Shown one piece after another: positions 13,200 through 26,312 of a stretch of 64,000 nucleotides of DNA. The position numbers and the translations under genes were made by a program. Each line of letters starts with the position of its first letter. Within the stretch, counting starts at the first letter, position 1. Source of the DNA: Smittia aterrima (lineage: Eukaryota; Arthropoda; Insecta; Diptera; Chironomidae); assembly GCA_033063855.1 (NCBI GenBank), contig CP093831.1, positions 11,718,001-11,782,000 on the forward strand. The letters are read 5' to 3'. Below the pieces are notes generated by a model that made no database searches, had not been told where the DNA came from, and saw only the letters and a list, made by a program, of their open reading frames with translations.

Positions 13200-15454
13200 A
13201 AGAATTGTTATTAAGTCAATGAATTTGCTTTCTCGATATGTTTGACTTCAAAAGACTTCGCTTTATCGATTTATAATTAGTTAATCTCTTATCACTTTAT
13301 CAAAAAATGATTAATTATATTTTATGATTAGAAAGCGATGTTGGAATTTCCCATGTTGAGATTCAAATTTTCTAACTCTTGAGCTGACCGATGTACAATG
13401 CAGACAAGATTTATAATTCTTGAGATAACACAGATTATTGTATCGTCAAAACAAACCTTAGTGGATCGGTTTTTAAACCTCCAGCAAAGCACTTTAGAAT
13501 TAAACGATAAGCTCGATTACGTCAGTCGAAGTCCTCTTGGGTCGACGGGAAGTTCAAAGTCGAGGGACAAATATTTGCGGTCTTGAATCTCGAGAACTTA
13601 TCTTGTGAACTTATGGAAATCTTTGACTGATTATGTAATCTCGATCGCAATCAAATGATATCAGAATATTTTACTTCAAAAAATTAACGTAGATTTTTTC
13701 ACAGTTTGGACTCTACAATCTTATCGGAGTTAATCCAGCTTCGGTCATTTTATTTAAAGCATTTGATTTTTAACGCCGTTGATAAGAGAGACTTTTGCAA
13801 CGTGTTGACTTTAGACTTAGATATCGAGAAAATTGAAAATGGAGAAAGTCTTTTTGCAAAAGTTGTTTATGGAAGTTGAATTCATTGAAACACTTTTGAA
13901 CCGGCTTCCCTGTTAGCGATTGCTAAGAAGCATTTCACAGAATTAAATTTTCCTAGCACGCAACCTTTACCTTTTTATCTGTTCCCATCGTGGATTCTCA
14001 ATTATTTTACAATGAAAGATAAAATCAACCTTCAAATCAACTTTTCACAATTGCTTCGCATCAATCGCTCATTATAATAATCACGCCGAGTTTTCTCAAC
14101 TGCACTTTATAAAGTTTTTCCGAATGTCACAATCCAAATCTTCTCAATTTGTTTGCAAATGTTTATGCAATTACACACAAATATTATTGTTTGACAGTCA
14201 CAACGAGCCAAGAGGGCAATTAATGAAACAAGGGAGATTAACAGAACAAACTTAAACTCTCAAATATTTTCCGAAACTAGTTACACTCCGAAAAGTTCGT
14301 CCGAATCGTTTGAGCTTCGAGCTTGTTCTGAACTTCAAAAGTTAATGTTTGTTTATACAAAGCTGGAAAGAGAAAATCCCCGATGAGAGAACTCGCGAAA
14401 CTTTATCATTCGTTCAAGATTGTTTCGGTAGCTACTTATTTACTATTCACTTGTGGCCTGGTTACCATCATGCTCTAGCTCTCATTGACTCACACCACAG
14501 CAAAGTTGTTTTATAAGAAGATAGAGCGCACGTGCGAATTGTTGTGCATGCATTTCTTACAGTTATTCAATGTCATTGACTCAAACGAAAATTTATTAAC
14601 TTCTTCGGATTCTAGAGAATCAAAAGATTGTAAATCAATTCATTAATAATAAAATGATTCACCACTCGAGGTTCTACGCTTCCATTCAAAGTGATTAAAC
14701 AACGTTTGTCGGTAGCTTCTCGTGTTAAGATGGTATAGCAAATAAAAACAATTCAGATTTCTGAAGATATTTGCTATTGGCCATTGATTACATTTCGCCG
14801 TTGTTTAATATTCACTTAACACTTTGTATTCGACATTTGGAAGAGGTTGACACACAAATTGTGCGGTTGAAGATTTTTTACCCTTAAAAAGCGATCGCGA
14901 GAGGTGAAAGAGCTGAATGCTTGAACAGTCATTATGAGACGACAGAAAGTCAAGTAATTTTTAAAGACCACATTGAAACTCAATGAACAAAAATCACTTT
15001 ACAAAAAAATAAAATTGTACATAAAAGATTGAATGAAACCGGCAAAATGTGTAAATAGATCTAATAAATTAGTGGTCGTGAGAATTCGTGACTCTAATGT
15101 TACACGTTTTCACATAAAACTAGCAGATCTAAATTTGAGATATTTCAATTAGGAAAACAAATATTGTCGCACCAATTCAAATTCACACTTCACACTTCTT
15201 GCTTTAAATAGAAGAAAAAATTTCGACTCAAAACCGTTAAAACTTGTGTCCACGTGTGAGAATAAATTTCAAAAATCACGAAATGGTCTTCATGGTAAAA
15301 GATTTTGTCTTCTCAGTACAGCGCGTTTTTAAATTCGTCAACTTAGTATAAATATTAAATTAACTTGAATAACTTAAGTTTCCTTTAAAATCAAGTACTT
15401 TAATCGATTAATTAAGAGTCCGAACATCATTGACTAATCAAATTTCAAGTGATC
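13200..15454. other. non-coding region between FATP copy 2 and the URB2-like gene
   Basis: About 2.25 kb of AT-rich sequence between two divergent genes. It should hold the first exon and promoter of FATP copy 2 and the promoter of the plus-strand gene. Blocks at about 14.1-15.1 kb echo blocks at 9.0-10.0 kb. The single open frame of note (13398-13586) shows no family resemblance. Confidence 0.4.
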
Positions 15455-18400
15455 ATGGAACTGGAAAACGGTGAGTTAAGATTTCAATCTCTCGGCATTA
15501 AAACGTGCTGATTTATTTTGTTTATTTTAGAAATCGCGACTTACCTTTTGTCGACTCCAGAGAAATCTCCTGGCGATAAAGTTCTCTTTCTGCAAAAGCT
15601 ATGGAACTCAGGAAATCTGAAGCTAACGACGAAGTTCGATACAATTCTGAAATACTTCACCGAACATTTGCTATCGGAAGTGGTGATTGAGCAAGATGAA
15701 GAATGTTTACAACGTGTTAAGGATTTCTTGAAGTTGAAGCATCCAATTAATACCGTTTCTGCTGATACTAAGACACAATTGATTAAAAGTCTTTGCCGAA
15801 TAATGAAGAAGAGTTCACCGGCAATGACAATTGTTCTTGAAGTCGCATCGAGCGAAAGTTTCAAAGATTTCTTCAAAACAAATCTTAATCTCTACTGCGA
15901 GCTTCTTCAATCGCTTCTTAAAAATTATAACAAATCAAGTGTCAAAATGCAAGTTTGTCCTCCGATATTCTCCGACATTGTAACTGAGCTTTACACTTTT
16001 GCAAAAATGAACGACTTCAAGAAGCTCTTCTTGAGTGGCATCCTCGTGCCTCTATCGATCGCTTCAAAACAATCAGCGGACCAAACTGCATTTCGAGATC
16101 TCATCAAGTCAACATTCTTTATGCAAATCACATCTTACGAGTTGAATCTTGAAGTGTTTAATCAAGAGTTGACCAAAGACAAACAAAATATTTTGATGGA
16201 AGTGTTCTTTTCAATCAACAAATCGAAGCCAGACGAAATAGCAAACTTGATACACTTCATTAACGAGAACATTCTATCTTCATGTGACGATGAAGCTGAA
16301 TTCCTTGCACAAACCAAGAACATTTTTGTTATGCTGAAAGATCAAGAAATTGATCTCGCTCCGATCAAAAGACAACAACCAGAGATGTTTGAGAAGCTTT
16401 TATCTCGACTTAGCATTGCGATGGAGGAAGGAAGGCAATCAATGGACTTCGCAGTTTTCCTGGAAACATTAACAGCATTTATAAACTGCGATGCTTTCCT
16501 CTTTGATAAAAATATTTTCGATATTCTGATGGATTGCATGATGCGAGAGAAATCCGCTGAAGAGTTTGCCAATTACGAGATACTGCTGAGTCTTGTCGTG
16601 AAGATTTATGGAAAGGACCTCAACCAGTTTTTAAAGAAATTGCTGAAATCAATTGATGAGAAATTAGACTCATTCTCCATCTCTAAGAAACGAAAGAGAA
16701 AATTGTTAAGCGGATCAGAAGTTGAGGTGTCACCAAAGAAGCAGAAACTCTCTTCAGTTACATCGTGCGATCGTGGAAATGATTGGGTTTTCATTTCTCA
16801 CATGTGGCCAAGATCAATTTCTGATCAATTCGCAGAAGGTCTAAGGAGCTTAAACGTTGCACAATCAATCAAAGTATGGACGCAACTTAATACTTTCATG
16901 ACCAACGTGTTGCAAAAACTAAAAGAAACGTCTTCAATCACAGAAAACGTTTTGTTTAAGATTGATTTCGCCTCAAACTTATTGTGCGAGTTGTTCATCA
17001 ACACAAGACTACACGAGCAACTAATGTATAAACAAACAGAAATTGCTTCTTTGGCTAGAGAGTTTAATGAAACACAAAATTTGTTCTACGAAATTATTGT
17101 CAACGTAGAATACAACAGCAGAATCATGAATGGATTTCTCAAGATGACATCGAGTTACGAGAACTTCTTGATGCTTTTCTATTATCATTACAACGCTGAC
17201 ATCAAAAGTGAGTTTGAAATAATCTTCAAAGGAAATCAGAACGATTGGAAGATAATTCAACAGCGAATCATTAACTTTGGCAAAGCAGAAGAGAAAAATC
17301 ATTTGAACACTTTAATGATTCAACAGAGACAGAAAGATGAGCTTTTGAAATATTCTGATAGTAGCAAGTTCGAAGACTTTTCGTCGATTCTCAACGATAA
17401 TAAGCAGATCGATTATTTGCTACAGTTCCCCGACACAAGATCATTCTTTATTCATTCGATGGGACCAAATGAACTTCAACAATTTGCGCAACATTTGATT
17501 AAAATGAGTGATAAGGAAATGCAGTCGACAGCTTTGAAAATTATTGCTCAAAACCAGACTTTGCTTGACACTTTCATCACTGAATTACTTAAAAGCGTGG
17601 ATGAAAATGAATTTAAGTCTGTTCTCGATATTCTGGAAAGACTTCCATTAGCTTGTCTATCAGAAGAAAACAAGAAATTAATCTTTGAAGAAATATTGAG
17701 AGGAAAGCATTCAGCAGAGCTACGGAGCTTAATTGAGGTTGTGACCACGAGTCTGTTCAAGAACGACAGCTTCAAACTCTTCTTCAAGTACTTCGCAATG
17801 AGCAAAGTTGCAGAGAAATTTGTCAAAGTTGAAGACTATGCAAAAGTTTATCACACAATTCTTAGCAATGCCGCAAGAAAGTTGAACAGCGAGACTCTTG
17901 AAAACTTTGAATGGATAATACAAAAAGATGATGCAAAACTTCTCATCATACTTGCGCAAGTTGCCACTGAGGTAGAACATCAATTTATTTTTACTTTAAC
18001 AAAATAATGATTTTAATTTCCACAGATTCCAATGACTCCAACTAGTGGAGTAACTGCCGCCGCAATCAAGAAACTCAAAACTGATTTAATTAAAAAGCTT
18101 TTAAAGAACTTTGGACAAAATGAAATCAAGAAGTTATCCGAGAAGACTTGCAAAGACTTTTTAATCGTCACTAGAATGTGTGGCGAAAATGCTTCAACTC
18201 TTAGCGAAGGAATCAAAGAAGAATATCTTGATTTACTGCAGCGAATTGTTAAAAACATTGTAAGTAAGCTTTTGATTGAAATGCGATAGAAATCTAACAA
18301 TTTTTTTCAAAGGTAAAAAATCCAAACGCTGAGCGTGCGAATGTTTTGCTCGTGACATTGAAAGATGCCAAGAAATTCAACCTAAATGACGAGCTTAAAG

Positions 18401-19471
18401 GGAGCATTGTTGATTGTTTGCTCTCCCATCTTAAATCCTTGATCGCTGAGAGATTGACAACGGAAGCTGATGATTATCTTGACGTTGATCAGGAAAAGCA
18501 AATGTTTGAAGCATTGAAACCATTCAAGAGCAACTTTCAAGAAGGCTGTGTGAATATTCTGAAAAAGTTGACAATTCAAGAGCCGAAAGAATGTAGCAGT
18601 AAACTACTTTACTGTTTCAAGATTTACCAAGTTGCTTTCAACAACGTTGACAATGCATCAAGTGGAGTTATCAAAAGTTATTTTAAATTCTGCGATAGCT
18701 TTGTTCCCAAGGCTATGGTTTCAGGCTCAGCTGCTGTTGTCACTCAAATCTTTGAGACAAACAACTCAATCTTGAAGGAAAGCAAATTTCAATTAAACAA
18801 CACAAACATCGACGAGTTTCTTTGCTTTTTGATTGATCCGCGCATTAAGACAACAACGTTCTCAATTGAAGACTTCAGCAGATTCTTCAGTGCTGTAGGT
18901 GAATCGCTCTTCTTAATTGCTAACGGTCGTCACAACTATTTCAAATCAAGAATCAGCCAATACTTTAACGTTTACAAGAGCTTCATGGATTCAGTTTATT
19001 TTTACAAGAATGATCAACCGGAAGAGCTTTCGGCGATGGAAATCTCGTTGCTTCTCACGCTGACATTGCAACTTGAAAAGTAAGAAAACAAACATTGAAA
19101 CTTTTAACGATTTGTTGATTGCTCTATTCCACTTCTTTCTAGCATAATGAAAATGATTGTCAAAAATCACGGTTCTTCCATAAAAGTAATTTCGCTCTAC
19201 GTCGCTTCTTCGGTTGTTAACATTTTCGTTCGGAACCCGAAGACATTATCAGTCGGATACAAGGTAAATTGCTCATTTCTCTTGATTTCTACTTCCTAAA
19301 TTACCTTTTTTTTTTGTCGGTTTTTAGTTCAAAGTGAACATCAAAAATATCTGTTATCAGCTTCTGTCAACATTCGACGATAAAGCTCGCAAACATGTCT
19401 ACAGTGTTGCTGACGAAACGACGCGCGACGTTTATGACGGACTGTTCAACGAACTGAGAAGAAAACCATAA
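15455..19471 (+). CDS. URB2/NPA2-like nucleolar pre-ribosome protein
   Basis: Six exons: 15455-15470, 15531-17971, 18026-18259, 18313-19079, 19143-19263 and 19328-19471, giving 1240 residues. The first exon supplies only MELEN plus one base. The protein is a long, mostly helical repeat-like chain with no membrane segments and a basic Lys-rich loop (KKRKRKLLSGSE, then SPKKQK) near residue 390 that could be a nuclear or nucleolar signal. The C-terminus (YVASSVVNIF... VYDGLFNELRR) fits the conserved end of URB2/NPA2 proteins. That family acts in early 60S (27S pre-rRNA) processing. It is somewhat shorter than human URB2 (about 1520). The match is by length, architecture and C-terminal pattern rather than strong motifs, so the name is moderately sure. 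Confidence 0.62.
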
Positions 19472-19594
19472 GAAAATCAAGTGCTCACATTTAAACAGCT
19501 GACGATTGTTTCTTTGTGTTTTTGAAATATTTATTGATTGACTAAGCTTCTTTGTCAAAATAAAGTTTAAGGTTGAAACTTTTTCTTATATCAC

Positions 19595-19600
19595 AATAAA
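19595..19600 (+). terminator. poly(A) signal of the URB2-like gene
   Basis: Two AATAAA hexamers follow the stop, at 19558-19563 and 19595-19600, about 90-125 bp downstream. Confidence 0.45.
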
Positions 19601-19890
19601 TTCTTCTGCAAAATGTTAAAGCTTTATTTTTGTCATCAGGATTATTAAAGCTTATAATTAAGATACCAAAGCGATTTTTTTTAATAAATGAAGTGACAAT
19701 CCCTGACCTAACATAACAAGGCCAAAATCAGAGGATGCTCAAAAACTATCGACTTTGGTTAAACTTATCACTTTGGAGCTCTAATCATTATTCCAATGGC
19801 ACTTTGATTTATGGTTCTACAGAGAATAAGATAAATTTGAAGATTACTAAATACTGATTTGGCAGTCACGCGAGCATCACATCCGCGACT

Positions 19891-21471
19891 TCAATAATTA
19901 TGCTGATGAAAAGTTTTGCCTTGTAAGGTTTGATTTTCGGTGATTCCCGCTGTAAAATAAAATGATCAAACAAATTAAAATCAATCTAATTTTTCAAAAA
20001 AAATAATCTCGATGCACGTAAATTGCTTATCGCAACTCTTTCACAAAAATATTGGCGGCTAATTGTGGCCACTTGTAAATTGATTTAACTTTCTGATAAA
20101 AAAGGTTTTGCTACTTAGTAATTTTATCGTTTCCACTTTAATGGAAACAAAAACACGTGAGATGATTAACTACTGCTGATTAAATCAATCCAAGGTCATT
20201 CAACCGAGAGTTTTTCTTTTCATACAAATTTCAAACAAAAAAATTAAAGCGGAAAATTGAAACTTTCTTTCTCACTTTCTGGCTTTAGAATTGCGATTTA
20301 ACTTACCAATATATTGAAGACCAAACATGAGCGCGAAACCACCACAAATTGAAAGATATGGAATCATTCCTGAGCGATCCTTGGAGAGAACTTCGAAGAA
20401 TATCACATAAAGCAGTGTTCCAGTCGCGAGACCTTGAAGAATTATATTCGGAACTTGTAAGTTGTCAGCGTTTGATCCAGAAGTTAAAAAGCCGCCAACC
20501 GCAATTCCTGTAAAGGTTACATCGTAAAACTTTAAGTCACAAATAATTTTTTTACAAGCTCACCAATTGCGCTCACGATCGAATAAACAACAACATAAAC
20601 GAAGGCGAGCCATACTTTTGTTCGTTGCACCATCAGCTCAACGCCAATACAAAAAGAAATCACGAATTTGTGAGCTGCGACAGCCGCGAACATGAAATAA
20701 ACTCCTAAGAGTTTGCTTTAATAAAAAATATTCTGTTTTGTGATATTTCAATTTACCTGAAGCGTGCTTTTCAAGTCCAACTGCGAAACCTTCAAAAAGC
20801 TCATGAATTGATAAAGCGAGAACAATTAGTAATCCTCTTAAACTTGTCACTAGCATATCTTCTTCTCCATCTGCTGGCATTGGCACCATGTGAGAGTGAC
20901 CGTGTCCACTGTGATCGTGTCTGTGATTATCGCTTTGTGTTTCTAAATGTTCTGGCAATTTTGCTGCGTGATCTACAGAGAATTCTCTCTTGTGAGCACT
21001 ATTCCTTGCGCTGATTCCACGCAAGAAAGTATCGTCTAGATCGTCATCACTTTTCTGCTTAGGTTTTTCTTCCTTCTTCTTCTTCATTTGATGGCGATGT
21101 AAGTAACCATGCACAAGCTCCTCTATCAGATAAATTATGAAGAATCCTATCATCATGAGGAGTTCTCCAAGATTCAAGTTCATTTCCGGTAGAACTTCTT
21201 CTTTTTTAAGAAAGGCGATTTGACTATTTATCTCTGGTAACAGGTGCAAAAAAGTTGTAGCAAGTAGAACTCCGCCGCCAAAGCAAAGAAGAATATTCAC
21301 AGTTTGATTCGATTTCTTCTCTCCATTTGTATCTAAAGGCTCTGTCCACTTGAACACTTTAGCGAGCTTAAAAGGGATGATTCCAGATACCACCGAAACT
21401 ACAAACAAAGTGCTCCCCGAAATTAATTTTGCAATGATCAAATCGCGATTCGAATTTTCCTCGTTTTCCAT
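19891..21471 (-). CDS. ZIP-family zinc transporter (SLC39A1/2/3 type)
   Basis: Exons 21471-20757, 20704-20564, 20507-20307 and a short last exon 19949-19891, giving 371 residues. Several membrane segments are visible. A long cytosolic loop carries the His-rich metal-binding stretch HRHDHSGHGHSH. After it comes the ZIP signature helix with HELFEGFAVGLE, then FMFAAVAAHKFVISF, which carries the second conserved His. Together these form the intramembrane metal site of ZIP transporters, which bring Zn(II) into the cytosol. The C-terminal exon (about 20 residues, ending KTFHQHNY) is inferred from a good acceptor and phase; it is the least certain part. The start is 204 bp from the CCDC22 start on the other strand, so the two probably share a promoter region. 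Confidence 0.9.
19950..20306 (-). other. last intron of the ZIP gene
   Basis: This 357-bp intron runs from a GTAAGT donor (20306) to an acceptor at 19951-19950. It is longer than most introns in the window, and no extra exon is evident in it. Confidence 0.5.
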
Positions 21472-21674
21472 TTTCGCGAAATAATTTTAATAACTCTAAT
21501 ATTTCGTAGCGAATTGAGGTGATTCGTTTCCACTCTCGCGATAGACTAAATTTTAAAAATTGCATGCGATGTGTTTATAACGGAACCACACAAGTCAAAA
21601 AGAATATCCGACGCCTTCTAAAAAATATTTCGGATAATTCGCTTAGTTGCATAAAAAAAATCAAAACAAATCAA
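21472..21674. promoter_or_regulatory. shared divergent promoter region, ZIP / CCDC22
   Basis: Only 203 bp separate the two start codons of opposite-strand genes. The plus-strand reading frame is open upstream of the CCDC22 Met back to 21519, but conservation with CCDC22 begins at the Met at 21675. The upstream codons are therefore probably 5' UTR. Confidence 0.5.
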
Positions 21675-23438
21675 ATGGAAGAAGTAGATGCAATAATTCT
21701 GCACTCATTGCGTGAAATTGGATGTAACATTGACGACGATGCTAAGCTGAAGACGTTGACACCAGAAGAGATATTCAAATGTCTCGGAAGATTGTGCAAA
21801 TGCATTAAACCGGACACCGAATTGTTATCAACTCATCTTCCAGCTCAAATGGCTCAGAGGTTTGCAGCTGCTTCGCAACTCGTGGATTGTTGTAAATCAC
21901 TTGGTTTCAATGGCGATCTAGGATATCAAACGATTCTTTACTCCAATCCAATTGAGTTAAGACGAATTTTTATGTGGCTGATTGAAAGGATTCCAAAATC
22001 AGAAGACAAGGTCGATTCATTTCATCAAAGTGGCGATGTCAGCCAAGCGAAAGCTCTGGAAAATGCTATTATAAGTAAGATAGGAGTAGATCTAAAACGA
22101 CCTTGGCTGCTCGAATTTCTTCAACCTCCTCGCAACATTCCAGCTGATCCGATTGATTTGGAGAAGCCTGAAAGCTCAGACTACTCAAATGAAGGTAATT
22201 CAAATATTTCAGAAATAAGTCATCAATTTAAATTATTTATTTTAGATTTATTGGAATACAAGAAGAAATTTCTGCCTCCAGTACATCTTCAAACCAAAAA
22301 TTTAATTGCATCGATTATCTCGACACATGATAAAGACTTGTTACGCAGTCAAACTTCTGTTTACAAAGACACAACAGCGATTGCGCAAAAGCTTAGAAGC
22401 TCAGCAATTCGTTCCAATCAGTCCCTCAATTTAGTTTCTTCTCCATCAAAATCATTTGCTGCTGTTTCATCAATTAGCGAGGAAGTCGAAGATCCAAAGG
22501 AAGAAAAGAAACCTAAATCAAGATTTGATATATTATCTGAACTAATTGATGGATTAAAGGAGAAAATTGAAGATCAAGAAGATATTTACCGTCAGCTCAC
22601 TGTCGATAAGAAAGAGCAACTTCAATCGATTCTAGAGGAGAAACTTCACTTGAGCGAACTGAAGGAGAAAAAGAAACTCAAAGAAAGAGTGACGATGTTG
22701 TTGGATGATCCAGAAGAGAACAAATTAAAGCTGCAGCAAAGCCTTGAAGTAGCAAAGAGGCGAAAGGAGACATTGAATAACAAATTTGAAACTCATAGAG
22801 ATCCTCTTCTCGTTCATTTGGAATCTTTCAGTGGAAAAAACGCTGTTAAGCTTCAAAGAGCTGAAGAAAAAATCAACAGCATCCGAAATATTCGACAAAT
22901 GATTACAGAGATTCAAGATGATATCAAGAACAAGACAGCGACTCAGCAAAATCTTCAAGCCGAATTAAATCAAATGAAGAGAGTAACTGAGAGGTCAGCT
23001 TACACCTCAAGAATTATCGATATCATTAAAAGTATCAAGAGGCAAAATAACGATATCAACGAAATCTTAAAGGACACGAAGGCGATTCAAAAAGCCATCA
23101 ACTCAGCCGAAGGTCAATTGCAGCGACAGTTCACTGTTACTGAAGATTTAATTTGGAATAACGTAAGCAGATGTCAGAATATTTTATGAGCATTTCTAAG
23201 ATTTTTTTAATCTTTTCAGACCAACAATAAAGATGAATACTCGAAGAAAGCGTACAAGCTTTTGATAACTCTTCACACCGAGTTCAGCGAACTCATCAAT
23301 CTCATAGAGAACACTGGCAGTACGCAACGAGAAATTCGCGAGCTGGAGGATCAGATTGATAATGAACGACAACATAACGTTCAGAAGAAACTCGAGCAGA
23401 TTACGAAAGATTTGGAAATGATTAACGGAAGCATATAA
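21675..23438 (+). CDS. Ccdc22: CCDC22, subunit of the CCC/Commander endosomal complex
   Basis: Exons 21675-22194, 22246-23162 and 23220-23438, giving 551 residues. The start MEEVDAIILHSLREIG aligns with vertebrate CCDC22. An N-terminal calponin-homology-like helical domain with LGYQTILYSNP is followed by a long coiled coil carrying the conserved blocks SAYTSRIIDIIKSIKRQ, ILKDTKAIQKAINS and FTVTEDLIWNN, then KKAYKLLITLH. The family partners CCDC93 and COMMD proteins in recycling membrane cargo from endosomes through WASH/retriever. The intron at 22195-22245 is 51 nt, a multiple of three with no stop, so a retained form would add 17 residues. An AATAAA follows at 23466-23471. Confidence 0.93.
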
Positions 23439-23465
23439 GGAGCTTGAAGAAGTTTTTGTTATTTA

Positions 23466-23471
23466 AATAAA
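23466..23471 (+). terminator. poly(A) signal of CCDC22
   Basis: AATAAA lies 28 bp after the stop codon, giving a very short 3' UTR. The 550 bp from here to the next gene shows no other feature. Confidence 0.5.
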
Positions 23472-24025
23472 AGAGCGGTGCCGAAATATTTCTCGGTATT
23501 AGCTGACAATATATTCCTCCTCTTTTTTATGCGGTCATAAATATTTGTCAAAGTCAAACATCACTGTTATTACATAATTGGGTTAAGTTTATCACTTTAC
23601 TACCTTTTAAGCCAACGTCTTCTGAACGTCTGATGTTGTAACGAAAGAAAGTCAGCAACTTTATAAATAAAACACATTATCAATTTTTACGAACAAACTG
23701 CTGAAAATTCTTGTAAAACCCGATTCCAAGCAATGCGTCGAAAAAGTCAAGAAACTGGCCATAAATCTATCACAGGTAGACGGCATACCTGATCGGGTCG
23801 GCAATTATAGGTAGAAAAGAAATTCCGAATTTGTGTTTGTGTTGTAAATTTGATCCTTTTTATGGTAATTAACTTACAGTTCTCTCGCCGACACAGAAAG
23901 AATGCACAGAAATGCGAATTCTTCGACACTCGGCAACAGTCAAAGTTGTCATGCCGCACTGTTCAAATCACATAACTCGAGAATAAGTTTTAAAAACATT
24001 TTTAATCAGTGTTAAATTTGAAGAA

Positions 24026-24837
24026 ATGTCTCAAGTCGTCTGCATAATTTTAGTTTTATTTGTGATCCAAACGCAGAGTGAATCGAGAACGATTAATAGC
24101 AAGTTCAAGTACAATAAAATGCTCGTGAAAAATCAAGAGAACATAGATAGCGATGTGGTGAAGTGTAATGGACTTCCCGAATCAACTCTTAACGATATCT
24201 TAGGCGCTGCTTTTAATTCAAGGTAATAAAAAAAGAGATAATCCCAAAACAAAATCTTCTTAAACAAACAAATAAATATTTTAGATACATGAGCGTAAGT
24301 GAACCGCCGCCGTTAGATATCGGGCCGAAGAACAATGCGGGAAAACGTTATGCTCAAAACTTTAAGCCTTTTTACGTTGATGACACGTACGCGATGGAAA
24401 TTAGTGACGAACCCGCATGGGAGGTAAAGCACCTGAGCGAGTTAGAGAAGGAGAATAACAGAAGAATTGCCGATGAGCTGAAATTAAATTCCACGAGGGC
24501 AAAGAGAGCAAGTAATCGAAGACGAACTGATGACAGCAATCAAGATCGTCCGGAGAAGAATCCGTGGGAGTGTGAAGCAATAGAAAAGTGGCTGGATCTA
24601 GGCATGGATTACTATCCTCGTTACCTGAGGACAGTGGAGTGCACTCGCTCTGCTTGCTGGTATGGTCATTTTACCTGCAAGCCACGATCATTTACCGTCA
24701 AAATTCTAAGACGGCGGCGTGGCGAGTGTGTTCAGACTAAAAACAAGATAGGAATCGTCGGTTTGCATGGAGATTTAAAAGAGAAGTGGGTTTGGGAAGA
24801 AAGAGCCGTCAACTTCTGTTGCGATTGTTCTCGATAA
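24026..24837 (+). CDS. trk: trunk-like cystine-knot ligand of the Torso receptor
   Basis: Two exons, 24026-24222 and 24285-24837, 249 residues. A clear signal peptide (VVCIILVLFVIQTQS) is followed by a pro-region, a furin-type site RAKR at residues 137-140, and a C-terminal cystine-knot domain with eight Cys. The domain reads NPWECEAI, LGMDYYPRYLRTVEC, CWYGHFTCKPRSFTVKIL and RAVNFCCDC. The spacing and the CWYGH...C element match trunk/PTTH ligands, which activate the receptor tyrosine kinase Torso (embryonic termini or moulting timing). I prefer trunk over PTTH because of the F-C-C-D-C ending and the KPRSFTVK block. A noggin-like relative is the main alternative. AATAAA at 25047-25052. Confidence 0.78.
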
Positions 24838-25046
24838 TGAAAACAATTTTCACCTTTCTTCAACTCTCTCTTCTCTCTTTGTACTTTGCCCGATCCAGTT
24901 GTTGCTTCATCGCATGAAAATTGTAGTGTAAATATGTAAATATCTCGACAATCTCATTAATCTTTAAGTAAAATATTTGAATTTTCTCTTTACTTTTACT
25001 TGCTTGTCAAAGAAGTTTCCACGTTTGTGGAAAATTGATGTTATCA

Positions 25047-25052
25047 AATAAA
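25047..25052 (+). terminator. poly(A) signal of the trunk-like gene
   Basis: AATAAA about 210 bp after the stop. The remaining 1.26 kb up to the convergent claudin-like gene is AT-rich and presumably includes that gene's long 3' UTR; no open frame there is convincing. Confidence 0.45.
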
Positions 25053-26312
25053 AAAGAAATTTTTGACATGTATCACTTAAAATAGATTTTATTGAACTTT
25101 TTTTTATTATTTTCTTTTACAAATTTATTTTCTTGGTTCCTCGTCGAAAAATTCCTTCGAGTAATAAAAAAAGATTTCCGAAAAAGTGTTAAATCCTCCG
25201 ATTCGTAAAACTCACTAAACATTTAAGACATTTCGATAAATCCTGAACTATTTATGCAAATCGAATTATATTTCGATTGACATGAAAAACCTTTAAGGCC
25301 ACACGTTTTCGTGGTTTAATAATAACAAAAAAAAATATTTAAAGAAACATTTGTCTTATCAAGTAACACGACGTGTGTGGAAGCATTCAGCAATGATAAA
25401 GTTAAATATATTTCTCTTTCTTTTCATAAAGATTTCAAATAAATAGAGTTTTAGTGCAAAAATAGTTTTTATGTGCGCTTCTTGCAAAAGACACTTACAT
25501 ATTCTGATTAGTTTAAAACAAATCCATTAACGATGAGAATTTTTTATTGAGTCGTTGAAGTTAGAGTGAGAAACTCAATATCAACACGGAGAAAGGAAGG
25601 ATAGGAAAGGGAAACTTAAAATAATAACAAAATAAAATAAATTGACGTCGGTGGTCTTAATCTGCTTAATTGGACGGCACAGAGGACTAAATAATAGGAA
25701 ACTAAATAATAAATCATTTCCAGATAAAAATATTGATGAAGATCAATCATGGACGGATTGCGATGTGTTATTGTTCGAGATAGGACAATGAGATGGTTCT
25801 TAATAGAGATTCAACAGTTGATACGTTGCTTATCCTAATTTGGTACTATCAATGACTTAACCACTTGACGAGAGAATGAATAATGAGGTCGTTGCTTACG
25901 AGATGAGAAAGGGAAGAACGCGTGAATTGAAAATTTCTTAAATAACATTAATCTGTGATTGTGCTCGTTGTGACGTTTGGATCATAAATATTTTCGCGTG
26001 TAGCTTGTGTGTGGGGGGAGAGAAAGGTAATTTAACTATCTATAAATTTGTTTTAAAATGAATGTTGCGTTCGTCGTCGCACCTCGCGCACTTTCAATCG
26101 TTTTAACAGTTAGTTACGTTGCAAAACCTGATACTTTAAGTTCTCAAAATCCCTTTTCGCTGTTAGATGCTAAATGAGACTCTCGCTCTCTATCTATAAG
26201 TCAGACAGTCGATTAACTTATTGTCTTCCTAAGCGGAATATATTTAGAGATTCTGACGATATTTGTCAATTGGCTTTGATAGATATGTTTAAGATTCATT
26301 CAACGAATCTGT

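Noticed and set aside
16342..17302. Minus-strand frames inside the URB2-like gene
   Set aside because: Antisense shadows of a long coding exon.
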